This document shows, piece after piece, positions 8,731 to 17,286 of a DNA stretch of 64,000 bases. The stretch's first letter is position 1; every line of letters begins with the position of its first letter. The DNA comes from JBMNCR01 sp049366695 (lineage in GTDB: Bacteria > Bacillota > Clostridia > Eubacteriales > Alkalibacteraceae): the NCBI GenBank assembly GCA_049366695.1, contig JBMNCR010000012.1:1-64000 (forward strand). Reading direction: 5' to 3'. Under the pieces are notes generated by a model. That model made no database searches. It was not told the DNA's origin and was given only the letters and a program-made list of their open reading frames with translations. Made by a program: the position numbers and the translations under genes.

Positions 8731-8976
8731 ATGTCTGAAAATAATAATAAAAGAAATTATTTTAAAAGTTCTAGTGGTTCTGTGGTTCTTGCTCTAATTG
8801 CCTTAGCTGTTGTGCAGTTAATATTGCACAATGATTTTTGGAATTGGGGGAAGCAAAATTTTTACTTTGGTTGGGTGACGGGTGAATTAATGTATAGATT
8901 GATAATAACTATATTTGCTATTCCGTTAATACATGCATTTATCCAAAAAATTTCTTGGCCTACACCAAAAGAATAA
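8731..8976 (+). CDS. Small membrane partner of the sodium symporter
   Basis: Protein of 81 residues from the ATG at 8731, chosen because AAAGGAG lies 8 bases ahead; an earlier in-frame ATG at 8707 has no ribosome site. Two membrane helices (about residues 17-33 and 52-70) are joined by a tryptophan- and aromatic-rich loop. It precedes a sodium:solute symporter by 40 bases. Small two-helix proteins paired with symporters are known (YhdT with PanF), so it is probably an accessory subunit. I cannot name its family. Confidence 0.65.
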   Translation: MSENNNKRNYFKSSSGSVVLALIALAVVQLILHNDFWNWGKQNFYFGWVTGELMYRLIITIFAIPLIHAFIQKISWPTPKE

Positions 8977-9016
8977 TACTCTTTATTAAATTATACTAGA
9001 AAGAAGGATAGTTAAT

Positions 9017-10531
9017 ATGTCAACTACAGTAATGTTTACTATATTTATTATTGTTTTATATCTTATTATAACGATTTCAATTGGAGTTAAAGCTGCAAAA
9101 TCCCAGAACATAACATCTATTTCTGATATTTTTACTGCAAGCAGATCTTTAGGGTTTGTTGCTTTAGCCATGGCTATATTTGGTTCACAAATAACAGCGT
9201 TTGGCATATTAGGAATTCCAGGAGTAGCGTATAATACAGGTTATTCAACAATGGGATATATTGGAGGACTTGCTTTTGCTCCTACAATAGGATTTTATAT
9301 TTTTGGTTACAGAGCTTGGCTTCTTGCACGTAAGAATAATTATGTTACTCCTGTACAGTTTTTTTACGATAGATTTAACGATAATGCACCAAGATTTATT
9401 ATCGCACTAGCCCAAATAACATTAATGATTCCATATATTCTTATTTTAGGGATAGGTTCAGGGAATATTTTACTAACATTGACAGATGGAGTTATACCTT
9501 ACTGGCTTGGTTCTCTGATTATACTAATGATTTGTACATGGACTGCTTATGCTGGGGGAATGAAAGGGACTGCGTGGACAAATATTTTTCAAGGAGCACT
9601 AATGTTTATGGCTATGTTTCTTTTATTGCTGTTTGTATATAGAGCTCTTGGTGGAGGGAATTCAATTACAGCGCAACTTCCTAAAAATATGATTTCTCTA
9701 GGAGGAGAAGGCATACAAAAAGCCGGACAGTGGATACCTTTTAGCTTGCTGGCAACAGGCATATCAAACGGAGTATTTGGTCATATATTAATTCGTAATA
9801 TGTCTGCTGCTAATTCAAAAACTTTACAAATGAATGTAAAAGCATATCCGGTTTTATATGGGATATTTATGTTTATTGCTGTAGCACTAGGTGTTTGGGG
9901 AAAAATTTTAATTCCTGGACTTAAAGGTGCTGAGACTGAAAATATAATTCCCATGTTAGCATATCAATTTGCTCCCTATTGGATGATTGGTGTTCTAGGT
10001 GCTGGTATATTAGCTGCCATTATGTCTTCATGGGATGGTATGATATTAACAATGTCTTCTATATTTTCTGAGGATTTTTATAAACCTATTTTTGTAACAA
10101 ACAAAGGTATAGTTAATACAAATGACCAAGATAAAAAAATCAGCAAAATTTTCATAATAATAATTTCTATAGTTATTTATATATTAGTTCTATTAAGACC
10201 GGCAAGTATTTTAAAAATTGCAACATTTTCTTTTGCAGGAATGGCTAGTATAACGCCAGCGTATTTCGGATGTTTGTATTGGAAGAGAGCTACAAAGTGG
10301 GGGGTTATTGTATCAACTATTGTAGGTGTTGTTTTTTCAGCATTATGGGCATTAAATATCTTGCCCACATGGACAACTTTTGGAATGTTCTATGGCGCAA
10401 TGGCAATAATTTTATCTATTGTAGCTTTAGTGGTTATTTCATATTTGACTACTCCTGCTCCACAAGATACTATAAAAAGCTTTTTTTCAGCTTTTACAGA
10501 TGTTTATGAAGACGGTGATATTGAAAAATGA
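9017..10531 (+). CDS. Sodium:solute symporter family (SSS) transporter
   Basis: Protein of 504 residues with about 13 membrane helices. FGSQITAFGILGIPGVAY near residues 55-72 and the GGMKGTAWTNIFQGALM stretch near residue 190 are typical of the SSS family, which imports organic solutes with sodium. The substrate is not evident; related proteins carry amino acids, pantothenate, sugars or carboxylates. AAGAAGG precedes the ATG. It follows the two-helix protein in the same transcript and lies 145 bases before the agr regulator gene. Confidence 0.88.
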   Translation: MSTTVMFTIFIIVLYLIITISIGVKAAKSQNITSISDIFTASRSLGFVALAMAIFGSQITAFGILGIPGVAYNTGYSTMGYIGGLAFAPTIGFYIFGYRAWLLARKNNYVTPVQFFYDRFNDNAPRFIIALAQITLMIPYILILGIGSGNILLTLTDGVIPYWLGSLIILMICTWTAYAGGMKGTAWTNIFQGALMFMAMFLLLLFVYRALGGGNSITAQLPKNMISLGGEGIQKAGQWIPFSLLATGISNGVFGHILIRNMSAANSKTLQMNVKAYPVLYGIFMFIAVALGVWGKILIPGLKGAETENIIPMLAYQFAPYWMIGVLGAGILAAIMSSWDGMILTMSSIFSEDFYKPIFVTNKGIVNTNDQDKKISKIFIIIISIVIYILVLLRPASILKIATFSFAGMASITPAYFGCLYWKRATKWGVIVSTIVGVVFSALWALNILPTWTTFGMFYGAMAIILSIVALVVISYLTTPAPQDTIKSFFSAFTDVYEDGDIEK

Positions 10532-10696
10532 TATGAATCCAAAGTTAGTTAACCTTTTTCTTTGTTACTTATTATATAAAGATGTAATAATTTGTTGAAG
10601 TAGTGAAAGTGAATAATTTATTCAACAAAAAAAGAGGAAATACCATCATTATGTAGAATATCTAATATAAGTAAAATGCAAGGATATAAGGAGATT

Positions 10697-11443
10697 ATGC
10701 ATGTGAAATATACTATAGCTCTATGTGATGATCAAGATTCAATCTTATTAATGTTAGAAAAATACATACTAGAATTCAGTAATGAAAAGAGTGTAGAAAT
10801 CACCGTAGAGAGATATCAAAACCCTCAAGATTTTGTTTTCGAGATAAAAAAAGTGCCCTTTAAGTATAACATTGTGTTTTTAGATATAAATATGCCTCTA
10901 ATGGATGGAATTGAGGTTGGTAAAATAATAAGGGATTATAATAAACAGATGATAATTGTTTATATAACTGGTCACGATAGTTATGCTTTAAAGGCTTTTG
11001 AAGTTAGAGCATTTCATTATATTACTAAACCAATCGAAAAGGAAAAGTTAAGAGGTGTTTTTTTAGAATGCATTCAAGTGATAAGTCAAATATATGGAAA
11101 TAAGTACAGGGGAACTATTACTATAAAAAAAGGAGGAGAATTAATAAGCATATCTTATGATGATGTGATATACATAGAGAAAAAAAGAAATCAAATTAGA
11201 ATTGTTTGCGAAGAAAGCATATATGAATATTACTGTTCTATAAAGAGATTTAAGAATCAACTCAATGATACTGTATTCTTGCAATGCCATCAAGGTTATA
11301 TAATTCACAAACATAAAATCACAAACCTTAATAATAATTATTTAAATCTACAAAATAAATATAAAATCCCTGTAAGTAAAAATAATGTAAAAAAAATGAG
11401 AAGAATCTTTTTTGATTCACTTAGAGGAGAGAATATAATATGA
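10697..11443 (+). CDS. LytTR response regulator, AgrA-like
   Basis: Protein of 248 residues counted from ATG 10697, preferred because AAGGAG lies 4-5 bases ahead; an in-frame ATG at 10676 has no such site. The N-terminal receiver has the acidic pair ALCDDQ, the phospho-acceptor aspartate in VFLDINMP and lysine in ITKPIEK. The C-terminal 100 residues are a LytTR DNA-binding domain (DDVIYIEKKRNQIRI, FLQCHQGYIIH). It is the cytosolic partner of the histidine kinase that overlaps its stop by 4 bases. With the agrB and agrD genes downstream it should activate a quorum-sensing regulon through direct-repeat sites. Confidence 0.9.
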   Translation: MHVKYTIALCDDQDSILLMLEKYILEFSNEKSVEITVERYQNPQDFVFEIKKVPFKYNIVFLDINMPLMDGIEVGKIIRDYNKQMIIVYITGHDSYALKAFEVRAFHYITKPIEKEKLRGVFLECIQVISQIYGNKYRGTITIKKGGELISISYDDVIYIEKKRNQIRIVCEESIYEYYCSIKRFKNQLNDTVFLQCHQGYIIHKHKITNLNNNYLNLQNKYKIPVSKNNVKKMRRIFFDSLRGENII

Positions 11444-12771
11444 ATTTTACATGGAATATTATTGATTTTTCTGTTTGTTTAATTGAAACAATAATTTTGT
11501 TTAAATATTTACGTGCAGTAATAACTAATAAATTTTCTAATACATATAATTGGTTATGGGTATTATTAATTACCATTATAAGTTTTGTTCTTAGCATTAT
11601 TGAAATAAGTGATGCTTTACGTATAGCAATTTTGTATATTACTATCTATATTTTTATTTTATTTTTATTTCTAGAGGATGTATTTAAAAAGCTTATGGCA
11701 TTTTGTTGCTTTATATTAATTAATATGGCTATTGAAAATACTGTAATATTCTTCGTAATCAGCATATTAAATATCGAGATATCTGAGATAAGAGAAAATA
11801 CACCTTCACGATTTATTGCGATACTTTTAGCTAAACTTATTTTATTTTTATGGGCAACATATTATGTTCAAAAAAAGCGTGAAAGTACGTATTATTTGTC
11901 TATTAAAGCAAATAAGAGCTTAATATTTAAAATAATATCATTATTTATTTTGGTTATTTTTATGATGATATTAGTATTAAATATATATAATACTAATGAT
12001 GAATTATATGCTAAAATATACCAGAGTTTTAATATATTAATACTCATTTTTGCTGGAGTATGTATAGTATGTGTAAGTATCTTTGAAGGAATATCAAAAG
12101 AATCTGAGAAACAGATGAAGATGAATCTATCATTGCAACAAAAGGAGATTAAGTACAAATATAATAAGGAGTTAGAGGCTACTGTAGAAAATATTAGAGG
12201 GATAAAGCATGATATATCAAATCATTTATCGGTTATAAGTGGGTATATTCAATGTAATGAGTATGAAAAGGCAAAGGATTATATCTATAAATTATCTAAA
12301 CCTATCAATACTGCAAATGAATTGCTGTTTATAGACCATCCTGCCATCTCATCTATACTATATGTGAAGACAATACTAGCAGAAAAAAGAAAAATAGATA
12401 TAAAGGTAGAAACAAAAATAAGTTCAGAAATAAAAATTATGGATATCGATATAACCATTTTATTAGGAAATATTTTGGATAATGCGATAGAAGCATGTGA
12501 ACATGTCTCTGAAGAAGAAAAAAGAATAAAAATAAGTATTGTTACAAAAGATGGTTATATATTAATTGACTGTATTAATAGTATGAATCAAGATAGGATA
12601 AAAGTGCAAAACGAAGGATTTGCAACTACAAAACAAGATAAAATAAATCATGGAATAGGATTAAAAAATATTAAGACAGTAATAGAAAAATACCATGGTG
12701 AGATGAGAATAGATACTACAAATGATGAATTTATTATAAAAACAACAGTGGTCAATAATAATGTAGATTAA
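11440..12771 (+). CDS. Sensor histidine kinase, AgrC-like
   Basis: Protein of 443 residues. Six or seven membrane helices fill residues 1-215. The kinase part then has the phospho-accepting histidine in IKHDISNHLSVISGYIQ (His257), the N box LLGNILDNAIEAC (around 343-353) and the glycine box HGIGLKNIKTVI. The GHKL-type ATPase lid and short helical domain match the AgrC/NatK group that senses cyclic peptides. It overlaps the regulator gene by 4 bases. Its likely ligand is the product of agrD at 13562. Confidence 0.9.
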   Translation: MNFTWNIIDFSVCLIETIILFKYLRAVITNKFSNTYNWLWVLLITIISFVLSIIEISDALRIAILYITIYIFILFLFLEDVFKKLMAFCCFILINMAIENTVIFFVISILNIEISEIRENTPSRFIAILLAKLILFLWATYYVQKKRESTYYLSIKANKSLIFKIISLFILVIFMMILVLNIYNTNDELYAKIYQSFNILILIFAGVCIVCVSIFEGISKESEKQMKMNLSLQQKEIKYKYNKELEATVENIRGIKHDISNHLSVISGYIQCNEYEKAKDYIYKLSKPINTANELLFIDHPAISSILYVKTILAEKRKIDIKVETKISSEIKIMDIDITILLGNILDNAIEACEHVSEEEKRIKISIVTKDGYILIDCINSMNQDRIKVQNEGFATTKQDKINHGIGLKNIKTVIEKYHGEMRIDTTNDEFIIKTTVVNNNVD

Positions 12772-12783
12772 CAAATATTAGAT

Positions 12784-12820
12784 AATCATTGCTATATATT
12801 ATAAATAGCAGTGATTATAT
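12784..12820 (+). terminator. Hairpin after the kinase gene
   Basis: AATCATTGCTAT and ATAGCAGTGATT pair around 9 bases. The following bases are T-rich but mixed, so it is a weak or partial terminator separating agrA-agrC from agrB-agrD. Confidence 0.5.
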
Positions 12821-12866
12821 TTTATGTATTGTCTTATTTAGATAATACAATTTTTTACTAAATTTG

Positions 12867-12934
12867 TCCAATTTGCATGAGAAATCATCCAATCACCACA
12901 TATATATTGTTTTTTTTTTAATATTTATTATACT
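12867..12934 (+). promoter_or_regulatory. Promoter of agrBD with a possible 21-bp direct repeat
   Basis: TCCAAT occurs at 12867 and again at 12888, exactly 21 bases apart. TTGTTT (12907-12912) and TATACT (12929-12934) 16 bases apart could be the promoter. The repeat spacing fits a LytTR regulator. The motif is only loosely like the family consensus, so auto-activation by the AgrA-like regulator is a guess. Confidence 0.4.
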
Positions 12935-12970
12935 GAGAATAAGAAAAATATTAAATAAAAGGTGATTTTT

Positions 12971-13555
12971 ATGATATCAACTTTGTCTAAAAAAATAGCA
13001 AGATACATAGGTGATAATAATGATACAGAAGGAGTGCCTTTAGAAGTATACGAATATGGATTAGAGTTGGTGATTTCTACAATATTTAGCTGTATGTTTT
13101 TATTATCAGTTGCCTGGATATTTGGAGTAATGCTTGAGGCAGTAGTATATATAATGTGTTTTGGGTTCCTTCGAATATGGGCAGGTGGATATCATGCTTC
13201 TACCCATCTAAAATGTTGTACTACATATGCTATATTTGCATTTGCAACTATTTTTTTAATTAAATCTTTTAATGTAGAAATATCAATACAAACCATAGGG
13301 ATAGTAATGATATGTCTTATGTCGATATATCTAATCTTTAGGTATGCACCGGTGGATACGGAAAATAAGCCATTATCAAAATCTGAATATGATCTATATA
13401 AACGCAGAAGTAGAATCTTTGTAGTTAGTTTTTCATTTAGTATATTTTTGGTTACATTAGCAATACCTACGCTTACGTACTATGCAACTATAGCTACTGG
13501 AGCAGTATTTGTACAATCCATGACATTATTACCAATATTTAATGAAAAGGGGTAA
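12971..13555 (+). CDS. agrB: AgrB-type peptide-processing membrane endopeptidase
   Basis: Protein of 194 residues from ATG 12971, behind AAAAGGTGA; a GTG nine bases earlier sits inside that ribosome site. It has about six membrane helices. FGFLRIWAGGYHASTHLKCC is the AgrB active-site stretch, with the catalytic histidine in GGYHA and cysteine seven residues later. AgrB cuts the AgrD precursor and forms the thiolactone ring at the membrane. The agrD gene starts 6 bases after this gene ends. Confidence 0.93.
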   Translation: MISTLSKKIARYIGDNNDTEGVPLEVYEYGLELVISTIFSCMFLLSVAWIFGVMLEAVVYIMCFGFLRIWAGGYHASTHLKCCTTYAIFAFATIFLIKSFNVEISIQTIGIVMICLMSIYLIFRYAPVDTENKPLSKSEYDLYKRRSRIFVVSFSFSIFLVTLAIPTLTYYATIATGAVFVQSMTLLPIFNEKG

Positions 13556-13561
13556 GAAAAA

Positions 13562-13699
13562 ATGAAAAAAATTAATGGAAAAAGTTATTTGATTAAAGGG
13601 ATTATGACTTTAGCTATGTTATTTGCAACTTTGAGTACATCTACAGCATGTTTTTATGTATTACATCAACCCAAAGTACCGGAATCATTAAGAAAGTAA
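13562..13699 (+). CDS. agrD: AgrD-type cyclic autoinducer precursor
   Basis: Short gene of 45 codons starting with ATGAAAAAAATT, 6 bases after agrB; the AAAAGGGG at the end of agrB serves as ribosome site. The peptide has a basic start, an amphipathic leader (LIKGIMTLAMLFATLS), then TSTACFYVLHQPKVPESLRK. The C-terminal HQPKVPESL block is the conserved AgrB recognition tail of clostridial AgrD. By comparison with Listeria (ring CFMFV, then YEPKSP), the ring is probably Cys-Phe-Tyr-Val-Leu closed as a thiolactone. Exact processing is inference. Confidence 0.93.
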   Translation: MKKINGKSYLIKGIMTLAMLFATLSTSTACFYVLHQPKVPESLRK

Positions 13700-13782
13700 A
13701 TCATGTCAATGTTAAAACTATTTCATTGTCGTTTTAACAGCTAATAAAAGAGTATTTATTGTGTAGTATTGCTAAATATAAT

Positions 13783-13833
13783 AACGGATTAGGGAAGAAA
13801 AGCTCACATAGCTTTTCACTAATCCGTTTTTAT
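13783..13833 (+). terminator. Terminator after agrD
   Basis: AACGGATTAG pairs with CTAATCCGTT, with a second inner stem GAAAAGCT/AGCTTTTC, followed by a T-run. It closes the agr locus and may also serve the convergent gene. Confidence 0.88.
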
Positions 13834-13968
13834 GTCTATGGTAATTATATATATTTGAATCTGTCTACTGCAACGTATTTTCGCATTTTACTTTATTTTC
13901 GTCCTAAAGCCACACGTAAAATACAAAAATGCATCATCATGAGGGGTAAGGTGCGTACATCATTACCT

Positions 13969-16470
13969 TTAACGCATTAATGCATAGTGTACATTAGAAA
14001 GTGCCTCTGACCAAGAGTTGACAAATTTTAATATCTGTTCTTTTTTGTGATTAGGTAATAAATTATAAGATACGATATGAGGATCTGTTCTTTCTTTTTT
14101 ATCAAATACTTCATCAAATTTCCAACCCCTATTTTTCTTGTGGAGCAACCATCTTGTATGTTCGTATTTTGCTAGAGTTTCTAATTCTTTATCTGTAAAA
14201 ATAACAGCTGCAGGCTTTAGGTTTACTGATACGATATCGTAGTTAATACAGAGCAGAGCATCGGGGATACTTCTAGCAAGCTCTAAATAGAAGTTTTTGC
14301 TCTCTTTATTTGCAGTATTCCAATTCAAATGATTACCTTCAATTGCGTTATACTCATTAAATAAATAAGAGGCTAGCTGTTCAAGGTTTTCACTAAAAAA
14401 TGCATTGTGCATTAAATGTTTCATAAATTCTTCTTCGTCAACATGCAATTTCAATTGTTCTTTTAAAGGCAAATGAGATTGTTCCCATTTATTAACTTTA
14501 TTTAGCATACTCATATCTAAAATCGCTTCCATAGATCTTGTCTCATGTTTAAATTTAGGAACTTTTAGCATAGCTCTTAATACACCATCATCTATTTGAG
14601 TTTCTTCATTACTATTAAAAAGATGTGGAGTTTTTCTTTTTATTAAAGAACGAAGCATCATAGCTCTTCTAATTACATACAGTTGGTCATTATCCGATAT
14701 AGGATTCGGTCCTAGTATATTTACATATCCTCGTAGACGACTGATAAAGTCTAAACCTTTTGAATTTTTAAAATCTTTATTAAATTTATTTTTTTCTTCT
14801 ATACTATCAATTGTTTCACCATTAAATTCATTAAAGGTTGAACTAGTGCCTCCAGCAAAAACAAATATTGCTTTACCTATAGGATGCTCGCTATCTCCTT
14901 CTCTAAAGACTCCATCTTGCATAGGTGCTAGAAAATATTTTAACCAACCTAATTTTCCTTGATATTCTGAATCAAATTCGTCGAATATTAGTAGAGGTAA
15001 CTTACCTTGTAAAGAATAATCCCTAGCTTTATGAAAAGCTCGAATCAAATCATCGGAATTATTGAACTGCGATAAATTAAAAGTGAGTTTTACAATTTTT
15101 TTTGGTGCAATACTAGTAGCTACCTCCGTTACTCCATAGGATTTGCCGGAACCTGGAGTTCCAAATACTGCGATAGATAGAGGTCTAACTGTATTTTCAG
15201 TAGATATGTATTCGCTCATTAGTTTTTTAACACTTCTATAGTTTTCAATCTCTATACGATCTACAGTTTTTAAGCTCCCGAAGCTAGCAATTGGAATATA
15301 CCTTAAAGTTTTTTCCTCTCCATTTTTCACAATGTTATATGCCATTTCTGCTAAGTTAGTAGAGCTTTTATCATTTAATATATACCATAAATTATCAATA
15401 TCTTTAATTGAAGAGTTTGGGATCATTACTTCTTGAACATGCTCTTTAATAATTATTTCTTTATAACTCTCATGAAATATTGATTTAACAGGAAATTTTA
15501 ATTGATCTAATTTTTTTCCAAAGCCTTCTATAAAATAATTTTGTGCAGCAACTATGCCTTCTTTTATTCCTTCGCTAATTAAAGGAGAGAGATTATCTGC
15601 GCTTGCAGGTTCTACTACAATTGATCGTGCTAGAGCAGCTACTAAACAGGAGGTCAATCCATACATATTTCCTTGAATCTTTTTTGCAAATCCTCCTTCT
15701 ATTTCATAGGGTACAAAATATAGTGTGGATTTTGGATTATCATTATTTCTATAGTATATACATCCTTCAAGACCAAAAGGTACTACTAGATGTTTGCATT
15801 TTGCAAGAATACTAAGATTAGGGTTGTTATTTAGCTGCCATACAAAATCTTCTGCAGTTCTTTCCCATGAAAGACTCTTACTAATATTAACACCTTGAGA
15901 TCGTAAGTCTTCTGAATTAATTATTACTACTGTTTTTTCTATATGGTTTTGTTCAAGATGAAACCAGAGGTCATTAGTATTTGAAGGCTTATTTAATTTA
16001 TAAAGTACTACTGGATAATGATCTTTTTGTTTTAATGCTAAAGGCCAATACTTTTCACTCATATTAAAGCCATTGTTTTCATCATCTATAATGACCATAT
16101 CAGCGTTGACATTATCATCAACAACAGGAAGTAGTTTTGTTAAACTTGATGGAGGTCCAGTAAATCCTAAAAATCTACTTATCCTATATACTTTATCTGA
16201 ACAGTTTTCATTATATTTAGGAAATAAATCTAATTCTACTGTAGAACGGATAAGATCACATTTGTTTCCTGTAATATTGGGGCTAAGTACCTTTGCATTA
16301 GTAGATAATCTTACCATGTCTGATAAGAGCAGAGATTCTCCACCTTTAGTATTATTATTTACATTAGAATGTTTTTGCCAATTTAAACCTTGGCTATTTG
16401 GAGGCTGTTTAATCCATTGTAGAGTATTGATACATACATCTCCAGTTACAACTATTGTCATATTTTTCAT
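13969..16470 (-). CDS. PfkB-like / AAA+ ATPase / RyR-domain protein
   Basis: Large three-part protein. I choose ATG 16470 (MKNMTIVVTGDV, 833 residues) because AAAGGA lies 9 bases ahead; an ATG at 16533 lacks a site. Residues about 1-285 resemble a PfkB/ribokinase fold (VVTGDVCINTLQW, KTVVIINSEDLR, SWERTAEDF), but the place of the usual G-x-G-D catalytic aspartate reads GNMYG, so it may bind rather than phosphorylate a ligand. Next is a AAA+ core with Walker A GTPGSGKS (about 437-444) and Walker B LLIFDEFD. The last 65 residues are a RyR domain (YEHTRWLLHKKNRGW, DPHIVSYNLLP). Prokaryotic RyR domains are tied to nucleotide signalling and conflict systems. It has no operon partner; function unknown. 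Confidence 0.8.
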   Translation of the reverse strand: MKNMTIVVTGDVCINTLQWIKQPPNSQGLNWQKHSNVNNNTKGGESLLLSDMVRLSTNAKVLSPNITGNKCDLIRSTVELDLFPKYNENCSDKVYRISRFLGFTGPPSSLTKLLPVVDDNVNADMVIIDDENNGFNMSEKYWPLALKQKDHYPVVLYKLNKPSNTNDLWFHLEQNHIEKTVVIINSEDLRSQGVNISKSLSWERTAEDFVWQLNNNPNLSILAKCKHLVVPFGLEGCIYYRNNDNPKSTLYFVPYEIEGGFAKKIQGNMYGLTSCLVAALARSIVVEPASADNLSPLISEGIKEGIVAAQNYFIEGFGKKLDQLKFPVKSIFHESYKEIIIKEHVQEVMIPNSSIKDIDNLWYILNDKSSTNLAEMAYNIVKNGEEKTLRYIPIASFGSLKTVDRIEIENYRSVKKLMSEYISTENTVRPLSIAVFGTPGSGKSYGVTEVATSIAPKKIVKLTFNLSQFNNSDDLIRAFHKARDYSLQGKLPLLIFDEFDSEYQGKLGWLKYFLAPMQDGVFREGDSEHPIGKAIFVFAGGTSSTFNEFNGETIDSIEEKNKFNKDFKNSKGLDFISRLRGYVNILGPNPISDNDQLYVIRRAMMLRSLIKRKTPHLFNSNEETQIDDGVLRAMLKVPKFKHETRSMEAILDMSMLNKVNKWEQSHLPLKEQLKLHVDEEEFMKHLMHNAFFSENLEQLASYLFNEYNAIEGNHLNWNTANKESKNFYLELARSIPDALLCINYDIVSVNLKPAAVIFTDKELETLAKYEHTRWLLHKKNRGWKFDEVFDKKERTDPHIVSYNLLPNHKKEQILKFVNSWSEALSNVHYALMR

Positions 16471-16647
16471 TATCATTTGTCCTTTATATAAAATTTTTTC
16501 GTATTGATTTTTAATAAGTAAATTCATACCCATTTATATTATTATAAAGCAATTTCTTTTGTTGAAAATTTAAGGGAGCAAGTGTATATAAATTTTTTAC
16601 TTTTTATATAAGGTAAATAATGGTATTTGAGTGATTTTAAACATTAT

Positions 16648-17094
16648 TTATATATAAAACATATAACCTTTATCTGTTTGATGTTTTTCTGTTTCTTTTA
16701 CTAAGTTTAATAATGTAATTTTGCTTAGAGTATCTTTTATTTTATCATCCAGTACACTAAAGACACTCAATTGTAATGATAGTTCGAGATTTGGGAAAGT
16801 TGTATCTACTGTTTCTTTAGTTTTTTCAAACAGAGCGGATTCAATAGGTAATAAGATATCATAAGCTGTTATTTCTAGAGGATTGCGTTGTAATTTATAC
16901 CCCCCTTGAGCACCTTTTATTGAGGTAACAAGTCCACTTTTTTTAAGTAGAAAAAAAACTTGTTCGAGATATATTTTTGAAATATTTAGTTTATCTGAAA
17001 TACTTAAAAGGGTAGTATATCCGTCATTAGAATAATTTTGAGCCATGTTAATCATAGCTGCTAAAGCGTAACGACCTTTTGCTGAAATTCTCAT
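16648..17094 (-). CDS. cymR: CymR-like Rrf2 repressor of cysteine metabolism
   Basis: Protein of 148 residues from MRISAKGRYALAAMINMA; AAAGGGA precedes this ATG, whereas the in-frame ATG at 17112 lies upstream of it. The winged helix-turn-helix matches Rrf2 (ISKIYLEQVFFLLKKSGLV, GAQGGYKL). It has no cysteine at all, so it cannot hold the Fe-S cluster of IscR or NsrR. The last residues, GYMFYI, match the end of Bacillus CymR. CymR acts with CysK as a sensor of O-acetylserine, and cysK is the divergent neighbour. This makes CymR the likely identity. Confidence 0.85.
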   Translation of the reverse strand: MRISAKGRYALAAMINMAQNYSNDGYTTLLSISDKLNISKIYLEQVFFLLKKSGLVTSIKGAQGGYKLQRNPLEITAYDILLPIESALFEKTKETVDTTFPNLELSLQLSVFSVLDDKIKDTLSKITLLNLVKETEKHQTDKGYMFYI

Positions 17095-17196
17095 TAATAT
17101 CGTCCCTTTCATAATTTAATATATGTATAAAATCATATTATATAATAAAAAAGATGTCAATAACATATTAAACATATATATATTATAAATAATTAA

Positions 17197-17225
17197 TTGA
17201 CAAAGTAATATATATACAGTATTAT
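17197..17225 (+). promoter_or_regulatory. cysK promoter and probable CymR target
   Basis: TTGACA (17197-17202) and TATTAT (17220-17225) are 17 bases apart. Downstream, CATACAAAACATATAGGAAA overlaps the expected transcript start and resembles the AT-rich Rrf2/CymR sites with a GGAAT-like end. The operator is inference. Confidence 0.6.
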
Positions 17226-17286
17226 TTGCATAACATACAAAACATATAGGAAATATAAACATAATGAATATAAAAGGAGGTATAAA

